From: Prevotella sp.
GTDB lineage: Bacteria; Bacteroidota; Bacteroidia; Bacteroidales; Bacteroidaceae
Assembly: GCA_024681875.1 (NCBI GenBank)
Contig: JAILAA010000004.1
Coordinates: 1-53,134, forward strand
DNA length: 53,134 nt
Direction: 5' to 3'
Position numbers and translations under genes: made by a program. The notes under the pieces were generated by a model. That model was not told the origin of the DNA. It made no database searches and saw only the letters and a program-made list of their open reading frames with translations. Of this stretch, positions 1 through 8,285 are shown in pieces (position 1 is the first letter of the stretch; every line of letters starts with the position of its first letter).

Positions 1-112
1 AATTGTCTCTCTGTCTAATTGTCTAATTGTCTCTCTGTCTAATTGTCTAATTGTCTCTCTGTCTAATTGTCTCTCTGTCTAATTGTCTCTCTGTCTAATT
101 GTCTCTCTGTCT
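1..112. repeat. Tandem octamer array
   Basis: The segment consists of the octamers AATTGTCT and CTCTGTCT, mostly alternating as a 16-bp unit, with two places where AATTGTCT occurs twice in a row. It runs into the window edge, so its true length is unknown. No ORF uses it. Such perfect short-period arrays typically change copy number by slippage. It lies downstream of the GH127 gene, beyond that gene's terminator. Confidence 0.9.
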
Positions 113-142
113 AGATGATATTGTGGCAATAAAACTGAAACC

Positions 143-194
143 GGTAGGAGGAAAATGAAACAGATTTCGGTCGCTGTTTCATTTTCCTCCTACC
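143..194. terminator. Perfect 21-bp hairpin downstream of the GH127 gene
   Basis: The arms at 143-163 and 174-194 are perfect reverse complements around a 10-nt loop. On the minus strand the hairpin follows the GH127 stop codon by about 27 nt and leads into a short T-run. On the plus strand it is followed by a run of seven T. It can therefore serve as a terminator in both directions. Confidence 0.8.
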
Positions 195-220
195 CATTTT
201 TTTACAAGCTGGCGGCTCGG

Positions 221-3200
221 TTAACGACGTTCACGGTTTATCAGCAGCTCACGGCCATTCCTGATATATATGCCCTTTGCAGGAGCGGCTACGGCCATGC
301 CCTTCAGGTTGTATGTTGGCGCTGCCGCCGGCGTGGCCGTCCTGACAGCCCCGATGCCCGTCACAGCGTTCTCGTAGGCCGCCACGCTCTCGGCAAAGTT
401 GATGTCGTGTATCTCGCACGAGCCATCGGTCGTAGAGGCCGTCAGGCCGAAGATGGTCTGTCCCAGGCAGACGCTGGGTCGTTGGCCGGTGAAGTTCTCA
501 TACAGTCCGCTTGTGGCCATGTTCCAGGCAATAAGCGTCTGCTCTGTGCCATCTACGCTGATGGCCTTCCGCACGGCCGGAGCCACCTGTGTGCCATGAT
601 TGGAGCCGTTCAGCCACCACAGATACGAGTCGGTGTCACCAGTGGCCAGGCCGTTGCCGCGCACCACGAGAAAGGTCTGGCTGCGGTCTATGTCGTAGTC
701 GTGTTCCTGGTAGCGCAACATCAGGGCAATGTTGTTGCTGCCCGTCTGCCGGGCCTTTATTATGTTGTGCTGGGTGTCATAGCTGATGTTGTCGGCCGGC
801 AGTCGCCACGGGTCGCCCGTGGTCCAGTCGGCCGCCTGGAAGCGATAGGCGTTGGCCGTGGGATTGTATCCCCGCATCAGTCGCAGGTAGTAGAGACCGG
901 GATTCATGGTGCCCTTGTCGGCCGCCAGTCTGACCACAAACTGCGTCTTGACGGCGCCCTGGGCATCCCTTACCACGCTGGCCGGTATGGGGAACTCAAC
1001 GTTGTAGAAGCCGTTGGCCTCGGCCCCCTTTGCCGACGATGTCACAGCCACGTCGGCTATCTTCACGCCGTCAACATACAGCGTTGCCTTGCGGCCATTG
1101 TCGGCGGTGGTGAAGCGGCACATTATGGCCAGGCTGTCGGCCACGCCGCCGGCATTGTAGAGTGTGTACTGCACATAGCCTCCGGCGCGTGCGTCGCGAT
1201 AGCTCTCGCCATTGTAGTTGCCCGAGCCAGAGTCGGCAGAGTAGTTGTATTCATGTCCGGCCTCGCTCTGCTGTTCGCCAGGTGCCACAAAGTCGAGCGT
1301 CCGGCCAGCCAGTGCTTCGTTGGCGGCTTCGGTTCGTGCCATGTCGCTGTTGGCATAGTTCTCCTCGGTCTGCTGATACCAGTAGCACATATAGCGTGCA
1401 TGGTGGATCTGGTAGAAAGGCTTCAGGCATAGCGTCTGCCACTTGTATGTGCTCACGCCGGGACGTGCCACGTCAATCGAGAAGCGCAGCTGTTCGCCCG
1501 GCAGCTGGCTGATGCGTGTCAGCACGTCGGCGCGACTGCCCAGGAGCATGGGGGCCGACGTGAGGCTCTTCATCGACGCCATCGAGCCTGGGGCATGGTC
1601 CATGCGTCCGGCACCGGCATACTCGTTCTGCAGGCTCTCGTGCTCCAGTCCGGTCAGCGTCGCCTCTTCATCGGTGGCGGCCGTGGTCTGTGCGGCCAGC
1701 AGTATGGGACCGAGCTTGAAGGCTATGTAGTCAGTATAGTTTGGACAGACCTCGTAGCGCAGCTCCATAGGCAGCACCACGGTGATACGGTCGCCCTGCT
1801 GCCATGTGCGGCTTACTGGCAGGTATGAGGCCGTTCCCTGCGCGACGTCGGCATCCACGGGACTGCCGTTGACCCTGACCTGATAGCCAGCTCCGGCCCA
1901 GGCCGGATGGCGCAGGGCTATGGTGTAAGTGCCCGCCTTGCCCACGGTCAGCGTGGTGACGGCTGTGGTGGGTGTGGGCAGGGCTGAGGCCGTGGGGTCG
2001 ATGTTGGGGAAGAGCGTCTGCTGGGTGATGACAAAGTCGTCGCTCTCGAGACGCGATGGCGTGAACAGGTTGACATAGAGCGTCTCGCTGCCGTCGTGAG
2101 TATAGATGAAATGTCCGTACTTAGAGTGGTTCTCCATGCCCGTGCCCACGCAGCACCACATGGCCTGGTTCACCTGCGAGTAGATGCGGTAGCCCTGCGG
2201 CCGCAGTGTGGTGAAATAGACATATCCGCCCGTCTCGGGGTCCTGCGTGGACAGTATGTGGTTCCATACGGCCTGCTCGTAGAAGTCGGCATAGCGTGCG
2301 GCGGCCATCGGGTCGGTGGCAATGCAGCGGTCGCTCATCATCTCCGACAGCTTGAGCATGTTGTTCGTGTTGCACGACTCCGGCCCGTCCAGCTGGTCGA
2401 TGTACCGGTTAGAGTAGGCAGCGGCAAGGAAGTGTTCGCTGACCGAGTTGCCCCCTATGCATGTGGTGCGGTTCTGTGCCACGTCTTGCCAGAAATTGTC
2501 GGCGGCACGCGTGTAGCTGGTGGCTGATGGGGCCTGCTCGCCTATACGCTCCATGCCGATATACTTGGGCACCTGCGTGTTGGCGTGCTTCCCGTCGAGA
2601 AACGTTTTGTTCAGCGTCTGCATGCCGTTCAGCATCGTCTTATGCGTGTATTTCATGGCGGCGGTCAGGTATTTCTGCTCGCCGAAGAGCTGGTAGGCGT
2701 CGAGCATCGACTCGTTCATGCCTCCATGCTCGATGTTGAGCAGCGTCTCCATGTCGGCATCGCTCACGCGCGCCACCACGTTGACGCTCCAGTCGGCCAG
2801 CTTCCTGAACACCTGCCGCGCCGTCTCGCTGTCGCCGTAGATGTAGGCATCGCGCAGTCCGGCCAGTATCTTGTGCTGACAGTAGAAGGGCACCCACCCG
2901 CCGTGGCTTCTGTATGGAGCTATATTGCCCTGGTAAAGTGCCTTCCAGTCGGCATTGACAGGCTGTCCGCCGATGAAGCCGTAGAGCCCGTCCGTGTCTT
3001 GGTCATACTGTGCCTGGCAGTCGGCCATCACCGCCACCATATAGTCCATGCGTTCCTTCAGCTGGGCTTTCTTGGCTGCATCGTGGCAGGCAGCATAGGC
3101 CAGGGCCAGGGCCGAGAGGTAGTGGCCGCCCACATGACCGCTGAGGTCGAACGACGCGTCGCCCCAGTTGCTGAAGTTGGGGTGGCGCTGCAGCCACTGG

Positions 3201-3445
3201 TAGTAGGGACTGCTGCTGTCGGTGGTGGCGGCCAGTCCGGCCTGCCGCACATATGGTGTCAGCAGGCGGTCGGTGTCATACTGCAGTAGCGTCTCGATGT
3301 TCTTGTACATGGCCGTTTTCATCGGTCCGTCGAGCAGTGTTACCTCGTCGAGACTGAAGTGTCGCGGGTAGAGCTCCGTCTGGGCGGATGCCGCTGTCAC
3401 GACAGAGGCGAGCGCGACAAGGCTGAGTAGCGTTTTGTGTCTCAT
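221..3445 (-). CDS. Secreted GH127-type beta-L-arabinofuranosidase
   Basis: The 1074-residue protein has a signal peptide ending near residue 21 (AASAQ). The catalytic (alpha/alpha)6 domain of the GH127/DUF1680 family follows, to about residue 600. In the characterised family member the active site is a zinc-bound Cys nucleophile with Glu and Cys ligands. The matching residues appear here as E356/C358 (GPESCNTNN) and C431/C432 (WCCVGTGMENH), so activity on terminal beta-L-arabinofuranosides is likely. The C-terminal 450 residues carry beta-sandwich modules, including a DUF6805-like stretch near 730-860. The tail ends with GIYIRNGRELL, a C-terminal motif shared with two other secreted proteins in this window. 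It lies 100 bp downstream of the DUF4886 gene on the same strand, probably in one transcript. Substrate is inferred from the family. Confidence 0.88.
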   Translation of the reverse strand: MRHKTLLSLVALASVVTAASAQTELYPRHFSLDEVTLLDGPMKTAMYKNIETLLQYDTDRLLTPYVRQAGLAATTDSSSPYYQWLQRHPNFSNWGDASFDLSGHVGGHYLSALALAYAACHDAAKKAQLKERMDYMVAVMADCQAQYDQDTDGLYGFIGGQPVNADWKALYQGNIAPYRSHGGWVPFYCQHKILAGLRDAYIYGDSETARQVFRKLADWSVNVVARVSDADMETLLNIEHGGMNESMLDAYQLFGEQKYLTAAMKYTHKTMLNGMQTLNKTFLDGKHANTQVPKYIGMERIGEQAPSATSYTRAADNFWQDVAQNRTTCIGGNSVSEHFLAAAYSNRYIDQLDGPESCNTNNMLKLSEMMSDRCIATDPMAAARYADFYEQAVWNHILSTQDPETGGYVYFTTLRPQGYRIYSQVNQAMWCCVGTGMENHSKYGHFIYTHDGSETLYVNLFTPSRLESDDFVITQQTLFPNIDPTASALPTPTTAVTTLTVGKAGTYTIALRHPAWAGAGYQVRVNGSPVDADVAQGTASYLPVSRTWQQGDRITVVLPMELRYEVCPNYTDYIAFKLGPILLAAQTTAATDEEATLTGLEHESLQNEYAGAGRMDHAPGSMASMKSLTSAPMLLGSRADVLTRISQLPGEQLRFSIDVARPGVSTYKWQTLCLKPFYQIHHARYMCYWYQQTEENYANSDMARTEAANEALAGRTLDFVAPGEQQSEAGHEYNYSADSGSGNYNGESYRDARAGGYVQYTLYNAGGVADSLAIMCRFTTADNGRKATLYVDGVKIADVAVTSSAKGAEANGFYNVEFPIPASVVRDAQGAVKTQFVVRLAADKGTMNPGLYYLRLMRGYNPTANAYRFQAADWTTGDPWRLPADNISYDTQHNIIKARQTGSNNIALMLRYQEHDYDIDRSQTFLVVRGNGLATGDTDSYLWWLNGSNHGTQVAPAVRKAISVDGTEQTLIAWNMATSGLYENFTGQRPSVCLGQTIFGLTASTTDGSCEIHDINFAESVAAYENAVTGIGAVRTATPAAAPTYNLKGMAVAAPAKGIYIRNGRELLINRERR

Positions 3446-3545
3446 GGTTGTTATTGGTTGGTTAAATCAGTTGCGGAAATGTTCAGTTGCCGTTTCCGTA
3501 CAGGACACGGGCAGCCCTCTACTTAACATGTGCTGCCGTCGTCGT

Positions 3546-5183
3546 TCAGTCTGCGGCCAGCTGCTGCAGCGCTCGCGCCGTGTGCAGAGGCAGTCCGGCG
3601 GTGTAGCTGGCACTGACGGTCTGTCCCGTCATGGCGCGCAGCAGCACACAAGCTGTGAGGTAGCTGCCTTCGGTGGTGGGCCGGTGGCGGCGCTTGTCAT
3701 AGAGCGTGATGTCCGGACGGCGCAGCAGTGCGCGCCTCCACGCGTGGCCCACGCCGGCAGCCCACTGGCTGCTGCGCAGCGGTGTCCACTCGGCCGTGGC
3801 GTGTGGCCGCGTGGCGTTGAGCTGCAGCTGCAGGCTTTGCGTCTCGGCCCGCTGCATGGGATAGTCCACGGGGTAGCAGTCGCCGTGCTGTCCCCATGTG
3901 TTGAAATATATTATGCGCGCGTCGGGCGAGCCACTCATCACGGCCATGTCTATACTGCGGTCGTAGGGGAAGAGACGGCGGGCGGCGCGTCGGAGCATGT
4001 CGTCGGGCTCGGCTGCCGGTTCCTGTATCAGCACATAGTCCCAGCAGCCCTGTGCCAGCAGCTGCTGTGTGGGAACGTCGTCGGCAAAGGCGCCGGGGGC
4101 GCTGCTTCGCTTCAGCCTTGTGGTCAGGCTGAGCGGCAGTCGCGCCTCGCCAGCCAGACGCTGCAGCATGAGTGGCACGTCGGCATAGAACGTGCCGCGC
4201 GTGCCGAGCCAAAGCACACGCAGCGAGTCGTTCCAGCCCAGTGAGTCGTTCATCACCGCTTTGTGGGCGGCCGACTGCAGCAGCCGTGCCGTTTGCACCG
4301 ACATGCCTGCCGGACGATAGGCATTGCCCAGCACCATGCCGCCCGTGAGCATCTCGCACCAGGTGCAGGCCGCCGTGTAGCGTCCCTCGCCCAGCGACAG
4401 GTGAATGTCGTCGCGGTTCAGCACGTCGCCCACGGCTCTGCGCGCCCGCTGTACGGCTATGCCCGAGGGTATGCGCCGTCTGATGCCCACCAGGGGCAGC
4501 TCGTGGTCGGCAGCCTCCAGTATGCGGCGATACATGGTCTGCTGGTCGCCGTGATAGACGGTGCGAAAGGGTGCCGACTTGCTGTGTTGTGGATAGGCCC
4601 ACGTAAGGTGCCACATCAGCTCCGGCATGGCAACGGTGTCGGCGGCCACCCTGTCCTGCTGCCGGCGGCTCCGTCTGCTGCGTTGCGCCGGCAGTATATA
4701 TCGCTCGGCAAAGGTCTGCCGCACATAGCCGATCAGCAGCGGCAGACTGCCATAGCTGGTGGTGTCGCCCGACAGCTGGCTGACCTGCTGCATGGTGATG
4801 ACATCCCACGGCTCGTCGGCCACGATGAAGCCGAGCGAACTGCTGTCGCGCTCGGTGCGTTGTCCGCCAACCACCTTGCGATACTTGTATGCCGGGGCAT
4901 CTGTCTGTGCGTTCTGCCAGTGGCGGTCTATGCTGCAGCCACCGATGTATGCGTTGCCTATGGTCAGCGTGTCGCCCTGAGAGGCTGCCAGCTCCCAAAG
5001 GTACTGTTCCACGGCATCCTGCGAAAAGCTGTTGCCTATGGCCAGCACCTTCAGCCGGCGCGCGCCGGTCTGCAGGCCTACGAGACACAGCAGCCCTACC
5101 ACACACGTCAGCTGTGCTGCCCGCTGGCATGGCAGCCAGGCTGAGGCGACACGCTTCAACGCGTTATCTATACGCTTTTGCAT
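3546..5183 (-). CDS. Secreted tandem DUF4886 (SGNH hydrolase-like) protein
   Basis: The 545-residue protein begins with a basic N-terminus and a hydrophobic segment around residues 24-40, a signal peptide or anchor. Two DUF4886-like SGNH domains follow. The first has block I (LAIGNSFSQD, probable nucleophile S52), the IGNAYIGGCS stretch and a DDIHLS block near residue 255 that supplies Asp/His. The second begins near residue 335 (LRVLWLGTRGTFYADV) and has lost the serine of block I; its terminal block reads DKRRH. The first domain is probably a catalytic esterase or deacylase and the second a degenerate copy. It is upstream of the GH127 gene, so removal of side groups from an arabinose-containing glycan is a plausible but unproven role. 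Confidence 0.75.
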   Translation of the reverse strand: MQKRIDNALKRVASAWLPCQRAAQLTCVVGLLCLVGLQTGARRLKVLAIGNSFSQDAVEQYLWELAASQGDTLTIGNAYIGGCSIDRHWQNAQTDAPAYKYRKVVGGQRTERDSSSLGFIVADEPWDVITMQQVSQLSGDTTSYGSLPLLIGYVRQTFAERYILPAQRSRRSRRQQDRVAADTVAMPELMWHLTWAYPQHSKSAPFRTVYHGDQQTMYRRILEAADHELPLVGIRRRIPSGIAVQRARRAVGDVLNRDDIHLSLGEGRYTAACTWCEMLTGGMVLGNAYRPAGMSVQTARLLQSAAHKAVMNDSLGWNDSLRVLWLGTRGTFYADVPLMLQRLAGEARLPLSLTTRLKRSSAPGAFADDVPTQQLLAQGCWDYVLIQEPAAEPDDMLRRAARRLFPYDRSIDMAVMSGSPDARIIYFNTWGQHGDCYPVDYPMQRAETQSLQLQLNATRPHATAEWTPLRSSQWAAGVGHAWRRALLRRPDITLYDKRRHRPTTEGSYLTACVLLRAMTGQTVSASYTAGLPLHTARALQQLAAD

Positions 5184-5230
5184 TTTTTTTTGACCAATTC
5201 GTTTCTAATGTAACTACTCTGTTGACCACC

Positions 5231-5312
5231 GGTATGCCTGGGTGTCTCACCCGGCGGCCACCGCAGATGAGACAATCCGGCGTACCATCAAAGGTGAGAC
5301 ACCCGGCATACC
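5231..5312. repeat. Inverted and direct 20-bp repeat cluster
   Basis: A 21-bp arm at 5231-5251 (GGTATGCCTGGGTGTCTCACC minus its last base gives the core) is inverted at 5293-5312 with a single-base gap. A diverged third copy at 5266-5285 is in direct orientation with the second. The gap 5184-5785 has no gene: it holds this cluster, two 22-bp tandem arrays and the promoter of the TPR gene. Confidence 0.75.
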
Positions 5313-5468
5313 AATAGTCGGCCACAAAGTTACGCTATTATTTCAAACCGTGCAAATCAAAACATAAATAAACGACAAGATTCTGAAAAGCGTGTCTTTG
5401 AACATCTGACAAGAATCGAATGAAGCGAAACAGGAACAAATGTTCTCACAGCCATCATGTCGTAGCCC

Positions 5469-5534
5469 GGGTACAAAACAGGCTCCGCCGAGGTACAAAA
5501 CAGGCCCCACCGAGGTACAAAACAGGCCCCGTCA
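5469..5534. repeat. 22-bp tandem array A, three units
   Basis: Three units of 22 bp share the core GGTACAAAACAGGCCCC. The first two and the last differ at a few positions in the right half (CTCCGCC, CCCCACC, CCCCGTC). No start codon or coding bias is associated with it. It directly abuts array B. Confidence 0.85.
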
Positions 5535-5542
5535 GAGTTTTT

Positions 5543-5660
5543 GGCTACAAGCGAAAAGCCTTTCGCCTGTAGCCGAAAGGCCTTTCGCTTGTAGCCGAAA
5601 GACCTTTTGCCAGTAAGCAAAAACCTTCGCCAATGAGCAGAAGGGCATGCCAATGCCTCA
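5543..5660. repeat. 22-bp palindromic tandem array B
   Basis: Units of about 22 bp with the core GTAGCCGAAAGGCCTTTCGC are centred on the perfect palindrome CGAAAGGCCTTTCG. Two complete units are followed by shorter, decayed units of about 20 bp. A related 34-bp segment at 19716-19749 matches 5543-5576 at 27 of 34 positions, so the unit is dispersed in this genome. Confidence 0.8.
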
Positions 5661-5686
5661 GAATTGCTTATTTTTTTCTTAAAGAG

Positions 5687-5718
5687 TTTGGTCGTATAAT
5701 AAGAAAAACGTAACTTTG
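5687..5718 (+). promoter_or_regulatory. Bacteroidota promoter for the TPR gene
   Basis: TTTG at 5687-5690, 20 nt, then TAACTTTG at 5711-5718 matches the -33/-7 consensus. Transcription would start near 5725, before the ATG at 5786. Confidence 0.75.
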
Positions 5719-5785
5719 CCGGCCGAAAACGCTCCAGAAGGCACATAACAGAAAGACAACGACGCACTTGAAAGCTCAGAACACG

Positions 5786-7411
5786 ATGATAGCAACACAC
5801 ACGAAAGCTCAGTATATGACAGCCATCTCAGCTACGCTCCACCGTCTGGCAGCCGCAAGCCTTGCTGTCTGGCTGGCGTTTCCGGCACAGGCAGCCGGAC
5901 AGCAGCCGGTCCCGCAGCCCAAGTGGGGCAAGCAGACAGCCAAGTCGGTGTTCACGCTGAAAACCTTCGATGCCAACGGCACGCTTCTCGCCAGCGCCAC
6001 CGGCTTCTATGTGGGCAGCCGGGGCGAGGCTGTGAGCTGCTACGAGCCCTTCCGCGGTGCGTGGCGGGCCGTGGTGATTGATGCCGATGGCAAGGAATGG
6101 CCTGTTGACAGGCTGCTGGGGGCCAGCGAGACCTACGACGCGGCGCGTTTCCGCGTGGCGGTGAAAAAGAGCGAGCCCCTGCCCACCGACACCACCAGTC
6201 GGCAAGCGCTGCTATGGCTGCAACCCTATATGGAGAAGAAACGGCTGCAGCCCCTGCATGTCAGCCGCATTGAGAATATACAGCAGCAAAGCCAATACCT
6301 GACGCTGACACCGGCCTGCCGCGGCGACCAGGCCGGTGCCCCCCTACTCGACCAGCATGGTCGCGCCGTGGCCATGCTGCAAGCCGGCAGTACCGAGGGC
6401 GACACGCTGTGCTATGCCCTCGGCGCAGCCTTCGCCGCACGACTGCAGATGAGCGGACTGAGCCTCAACGATCCCGCCATGAAAGCAACGCACGTAAGGA
6501 AAGCCCTGCCCCCCACGGCCGACCAGGCCCTGCTGACACTCTATGTGGCCGCCGCACAGATGGACTCGACAGACTATGCCGCACTGGTTGAAGACTTTGT
6601 GGCAGACTTCCCCGGCGAGCCCGAGGGATACATGACACGAGCACGGGCGCTGATGGCCGGCCGGCAGTGGGACAAAGCCGAAGAGCAGCTGCTGATGGCC
6701 GAAAAGGTTGTGGCCGACAAGCCCGACCAGGCCGACTTCACCCGTCACAACTGCCAGCAGCTCAGGGCCAACATGCTGATGGAGCAGCAGCAGTGGCAAC
6801 AGGCAGCCGACATACTGCACCGACTGGCCGACACGCCACTGCGCAGTGCCGAGATATACCTGCAAGCCGCCAACTGCCACGCACAGATGAAAGACACACT
6901 CAGCCAACTGGCCATGCTCGACAGCGCCATGAGCATACAGCCCAAGCCACTGCTGCGCGAGGCAGCACCCATACTGCTGGCCAGGGCACAGGCCCGCATG
7001 GGCGCAGGAAAGTGGCGCCTGGCCGTCAGCGACCTCAACGAATACGAGACGCTCATGGCACAACAGGTGAACGCCAACTTCTACTACACACGCTATCAGG
7101 CCGAGGTGGAAGGCCACCTCTACCAGCAGGCGCTGGACGACATCAAGCGCGCCGCCGACATGCAGCCACAGGAAAGCCTCTACCCCGCAGAACAGGCCTG
7201 GCTGCAACTGCGCGTGGGCCTGTGGGACGAAGCCATCAGCTCGGCCCAGCGCTGCCTGCAGATAGCCCCCGACAACAGCGACGCACACCTGTTCATGGGC
7301 ATTGCACTATGCCAAAAGGGACAGAAAAAAGAGGGTCTGCAGCAACTGTCAAAAGCACGCGAGCTGGGCAACGACCAAGCCGACGAACTGATAAAGAAAT
7401 ACAGCGAATAA
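5786..7411 (+). CDS. Secreted TPR protein with a degenerate trypsin-like domain
   Basis: I use the ATG at 5786 (541 residues); an in-frame TTG at 5768 is less likely, and ATG 5816 also gives a good signal peptide ending near AQAAG. The first 200 residues resemble a trypsin/HtrA-like fold: the stretch TGFYVGSRGEAVSCYEPF takes the place of the usual catalytic-His segment, YDAARFRV keeps the Asp position, and GDQAGAPLLD replaces the GxSGGP serine with Ala. It is therefore read as catalytically dead. The rest is a series of TPR-like helix pairs (for example SDAHLFMGIALCQKGQKKEG at the end). A periplasmic scaffold or binding role is inferred. The gene has its own promoter and precedes HU by 217 bp. 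Confidence 0.7.
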   Translation: MIATHTKAQYMTAISATLHRLAAASLAVWLAFPAQAAGQQPVPQPKWGKQTAKSVFTLKTFDANGTLLASATGFYVGSRGEAVSCYEPFRGAWRAVVIDADGKEWPVDRLLGASETYDAARFRVAVKKSEPLPTDTTSRQALLWLQPYMEKKRLQPLHVSRIENIQQQSQYLTLTPACRGDQAGAPLLDQHGRAVAMLQAGSTEGDTLCYALGAAFAARLQMSGLSLNDPAMKATHVRKALPPTADQALLTLYVAAAQMDSTDYAALVEDFVADFPGEPEGYMTRARALMAGRQWDKAEEQLLMAEKVVADKPDQADFTRHNCQQLRANMLMEQQQWQQAADILHRLADTPLRSAEIYLQAANCHAQMKDTLSQLAMLDSAMSIQPKPLLREAAPILLARAQARMGAGKWRLAVSDLNEYETLMAQQVNANFYYTRYQAEVEGHLYQQALDDIKRAADMQPQESLYPAEQAWLQLRVGLWDEAISSAQRCLQIAPDNSDAHLFMGIALCQKGQKKEGLQQLSKARELGNDQADELIKKYSE

Positions 7412-7532
7412 GACAGCCTGACAGACACAGACACCGGCCAACATTCAGGCACAAAAACAGAGCAAAGAAGGGCAAAAACAAAAAAAAACAAAAAAAATAT
7501 GCAGAAAATTTCAATATTACATTGAATTTCAG

Positions 7533-7540
7533 TAATTTTG
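7533..7540 (+). promoter_or_regulatory. Promoter -7 element for HU
   Basis: TAATTTTG fits TAnnTTTG, with TTTC at 7509-7512 20 nt upstream as a -33 variant. The region between the TPR stop and here is A-rich. Confidence 0.65.
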
Positions 7541-7628
7541 CAGCCCAAAACAGAGCATATACAGCTCAAAACGCCCCAAAAGGACAGGAAATCACAATAT
7601 TTAACACAATAAAAATACAAGTAAAGCA

Positions 7629-7910
7629 ATGACAAAAGCAGAGATTGTTAATAACATAAGTGAGAAGACAGGCCTGGCCAAACGTGACGTGCTCGTCACA
7701 GTGGAAGCCCTGATGGAGGAAATTCGCGACGCCATGGCAGTGAGGAAAGACAACGTCTATCTGCGTGGCTTCGGCACCTTCCTGGTGAAGCGTCGCGCAC
7801 AGAAGACAGCGCGCAACATCTCGAAGAACACCACCATCGTCATCGAGGCCCACGACATACCAGCCTTCAAGCCCTGCAGGAGCTTCATGGCCAAGATGGA
7901 CCAGAACTGA
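7629..7910 (+). CDS. HU-family DNA-binding protein
   Basis: The 93-residue protein has the normal HU length. It starts MTKAEIVNNISEKTG and contains the family's beta-arm entry VYLRGFGTFLVKRRAQKTARN, here quoted only up to its conserved core, then the dimer-closing segment IPAFKPCRSF, where HU proteins usually read PxFxPGKxL. It bends and compacts DNA in the nucleoid. It is followed 93 bp later by a basic micro-protein and then RNase G, all on the same strand and probably co-expressed in part. Confidence 0.92.
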   Translation: MTKAEIVNNISEKTGLAKRDVLVTVEALMEEIRDAMAVRKDNVYLRGFGTFLVKRRAQKTARNISKNTTIVIEAHDIPAFKPCRSFMAKMDQN

Positions 7911-8003
7911 GCTGCGACGCGCCGACACAGCCGGCCGACACGCACGCGCAGGCAAGAGAAAACCAATTATCACAATATAATATAAATAACATTTTTCACA
8001 ACT

Positions 8004-8093
8004 ATGCCAAACGGAAAAAAGAAAAAGGGTCACAAGATGGCTACGCACAAGCGTAAGAAGAGGCTGAGAAAGAACCGTCACAAGAGCAAGTAA
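8004..8093 (+). CDS. 29-residue highly basic micro-protein
   Basis: The short ORF ATG 8004 to TAA 8093 encodes 29 residues, of which 11 are Lys, 4 Arg and 3 His, with no acidic residue. It begins MPNGKKKKGHKMATHKRKK. The preceding sequence is A/T-rich, typical of Bacteroidota start regions. Small lysine-rich proteins of this kind are usually ribosomal or RNA-associated, and its place between HU and RNase G fits a nucleic-acid role. I believe similar proteins occur widely in Bacteroidales, but I cannot check conservation here. It could be a component of the ribosome; that is inference. Confidence 0.75.
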   Translation: MPNGKKKKGHKMATHKRKKRLRKNRHKSK

Positions 8094-8184
8094 GCCCCCA
8101 CGACAGGTGAACACGGGCAAAGCCCGACAGCGCGACCTCACAGGGCCACACTGACAACGGAAGTTGCAGCCATCGACAACAGTG

Positions 8185-8250
8185 AAAGGAGTGTACCCAA
8201 AGGCCACTGCCGCCTCAGCGACAATGGCTGAAGGGTACACCCTTCTGTTT
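8185..8250 (+). terminator. Terminator-like hairpin upstream of rng
   Basis: Arms at 8185-8198 and 8233-8245 pair (GTGTACCC with GGGTACAC at the centre of the stem), with an internal GCCA/TGGC helix, followed by TCTGTTTT. It would end the HU/micro-protein transcript or attenuate entry into rng. Confidence 0.6.
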
Positions 8251-8285
8251 TGGCAAGAACGCGAATAGACACTTACTGAAAATAC

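Noticed and set aside
155..1432. Plus-strand reading frame of 425 codons opposite the GH127 gene
   Set aside because: It is a shadow of the GH127 C-terminal region and starts inside the terminator hairpin.
5231..5312. Invertible promoter
   Set aside because: No Bacteroidota promoter sequence was found between the arms and no recombinase gene is in the window.
5469..5660. CRISPR array
   Set aside because: Units of 22 bp are directly adjacent without unique spacers, and no cas gene is in the window. The same applies to the arrays at 33205, 43406 and 52634.
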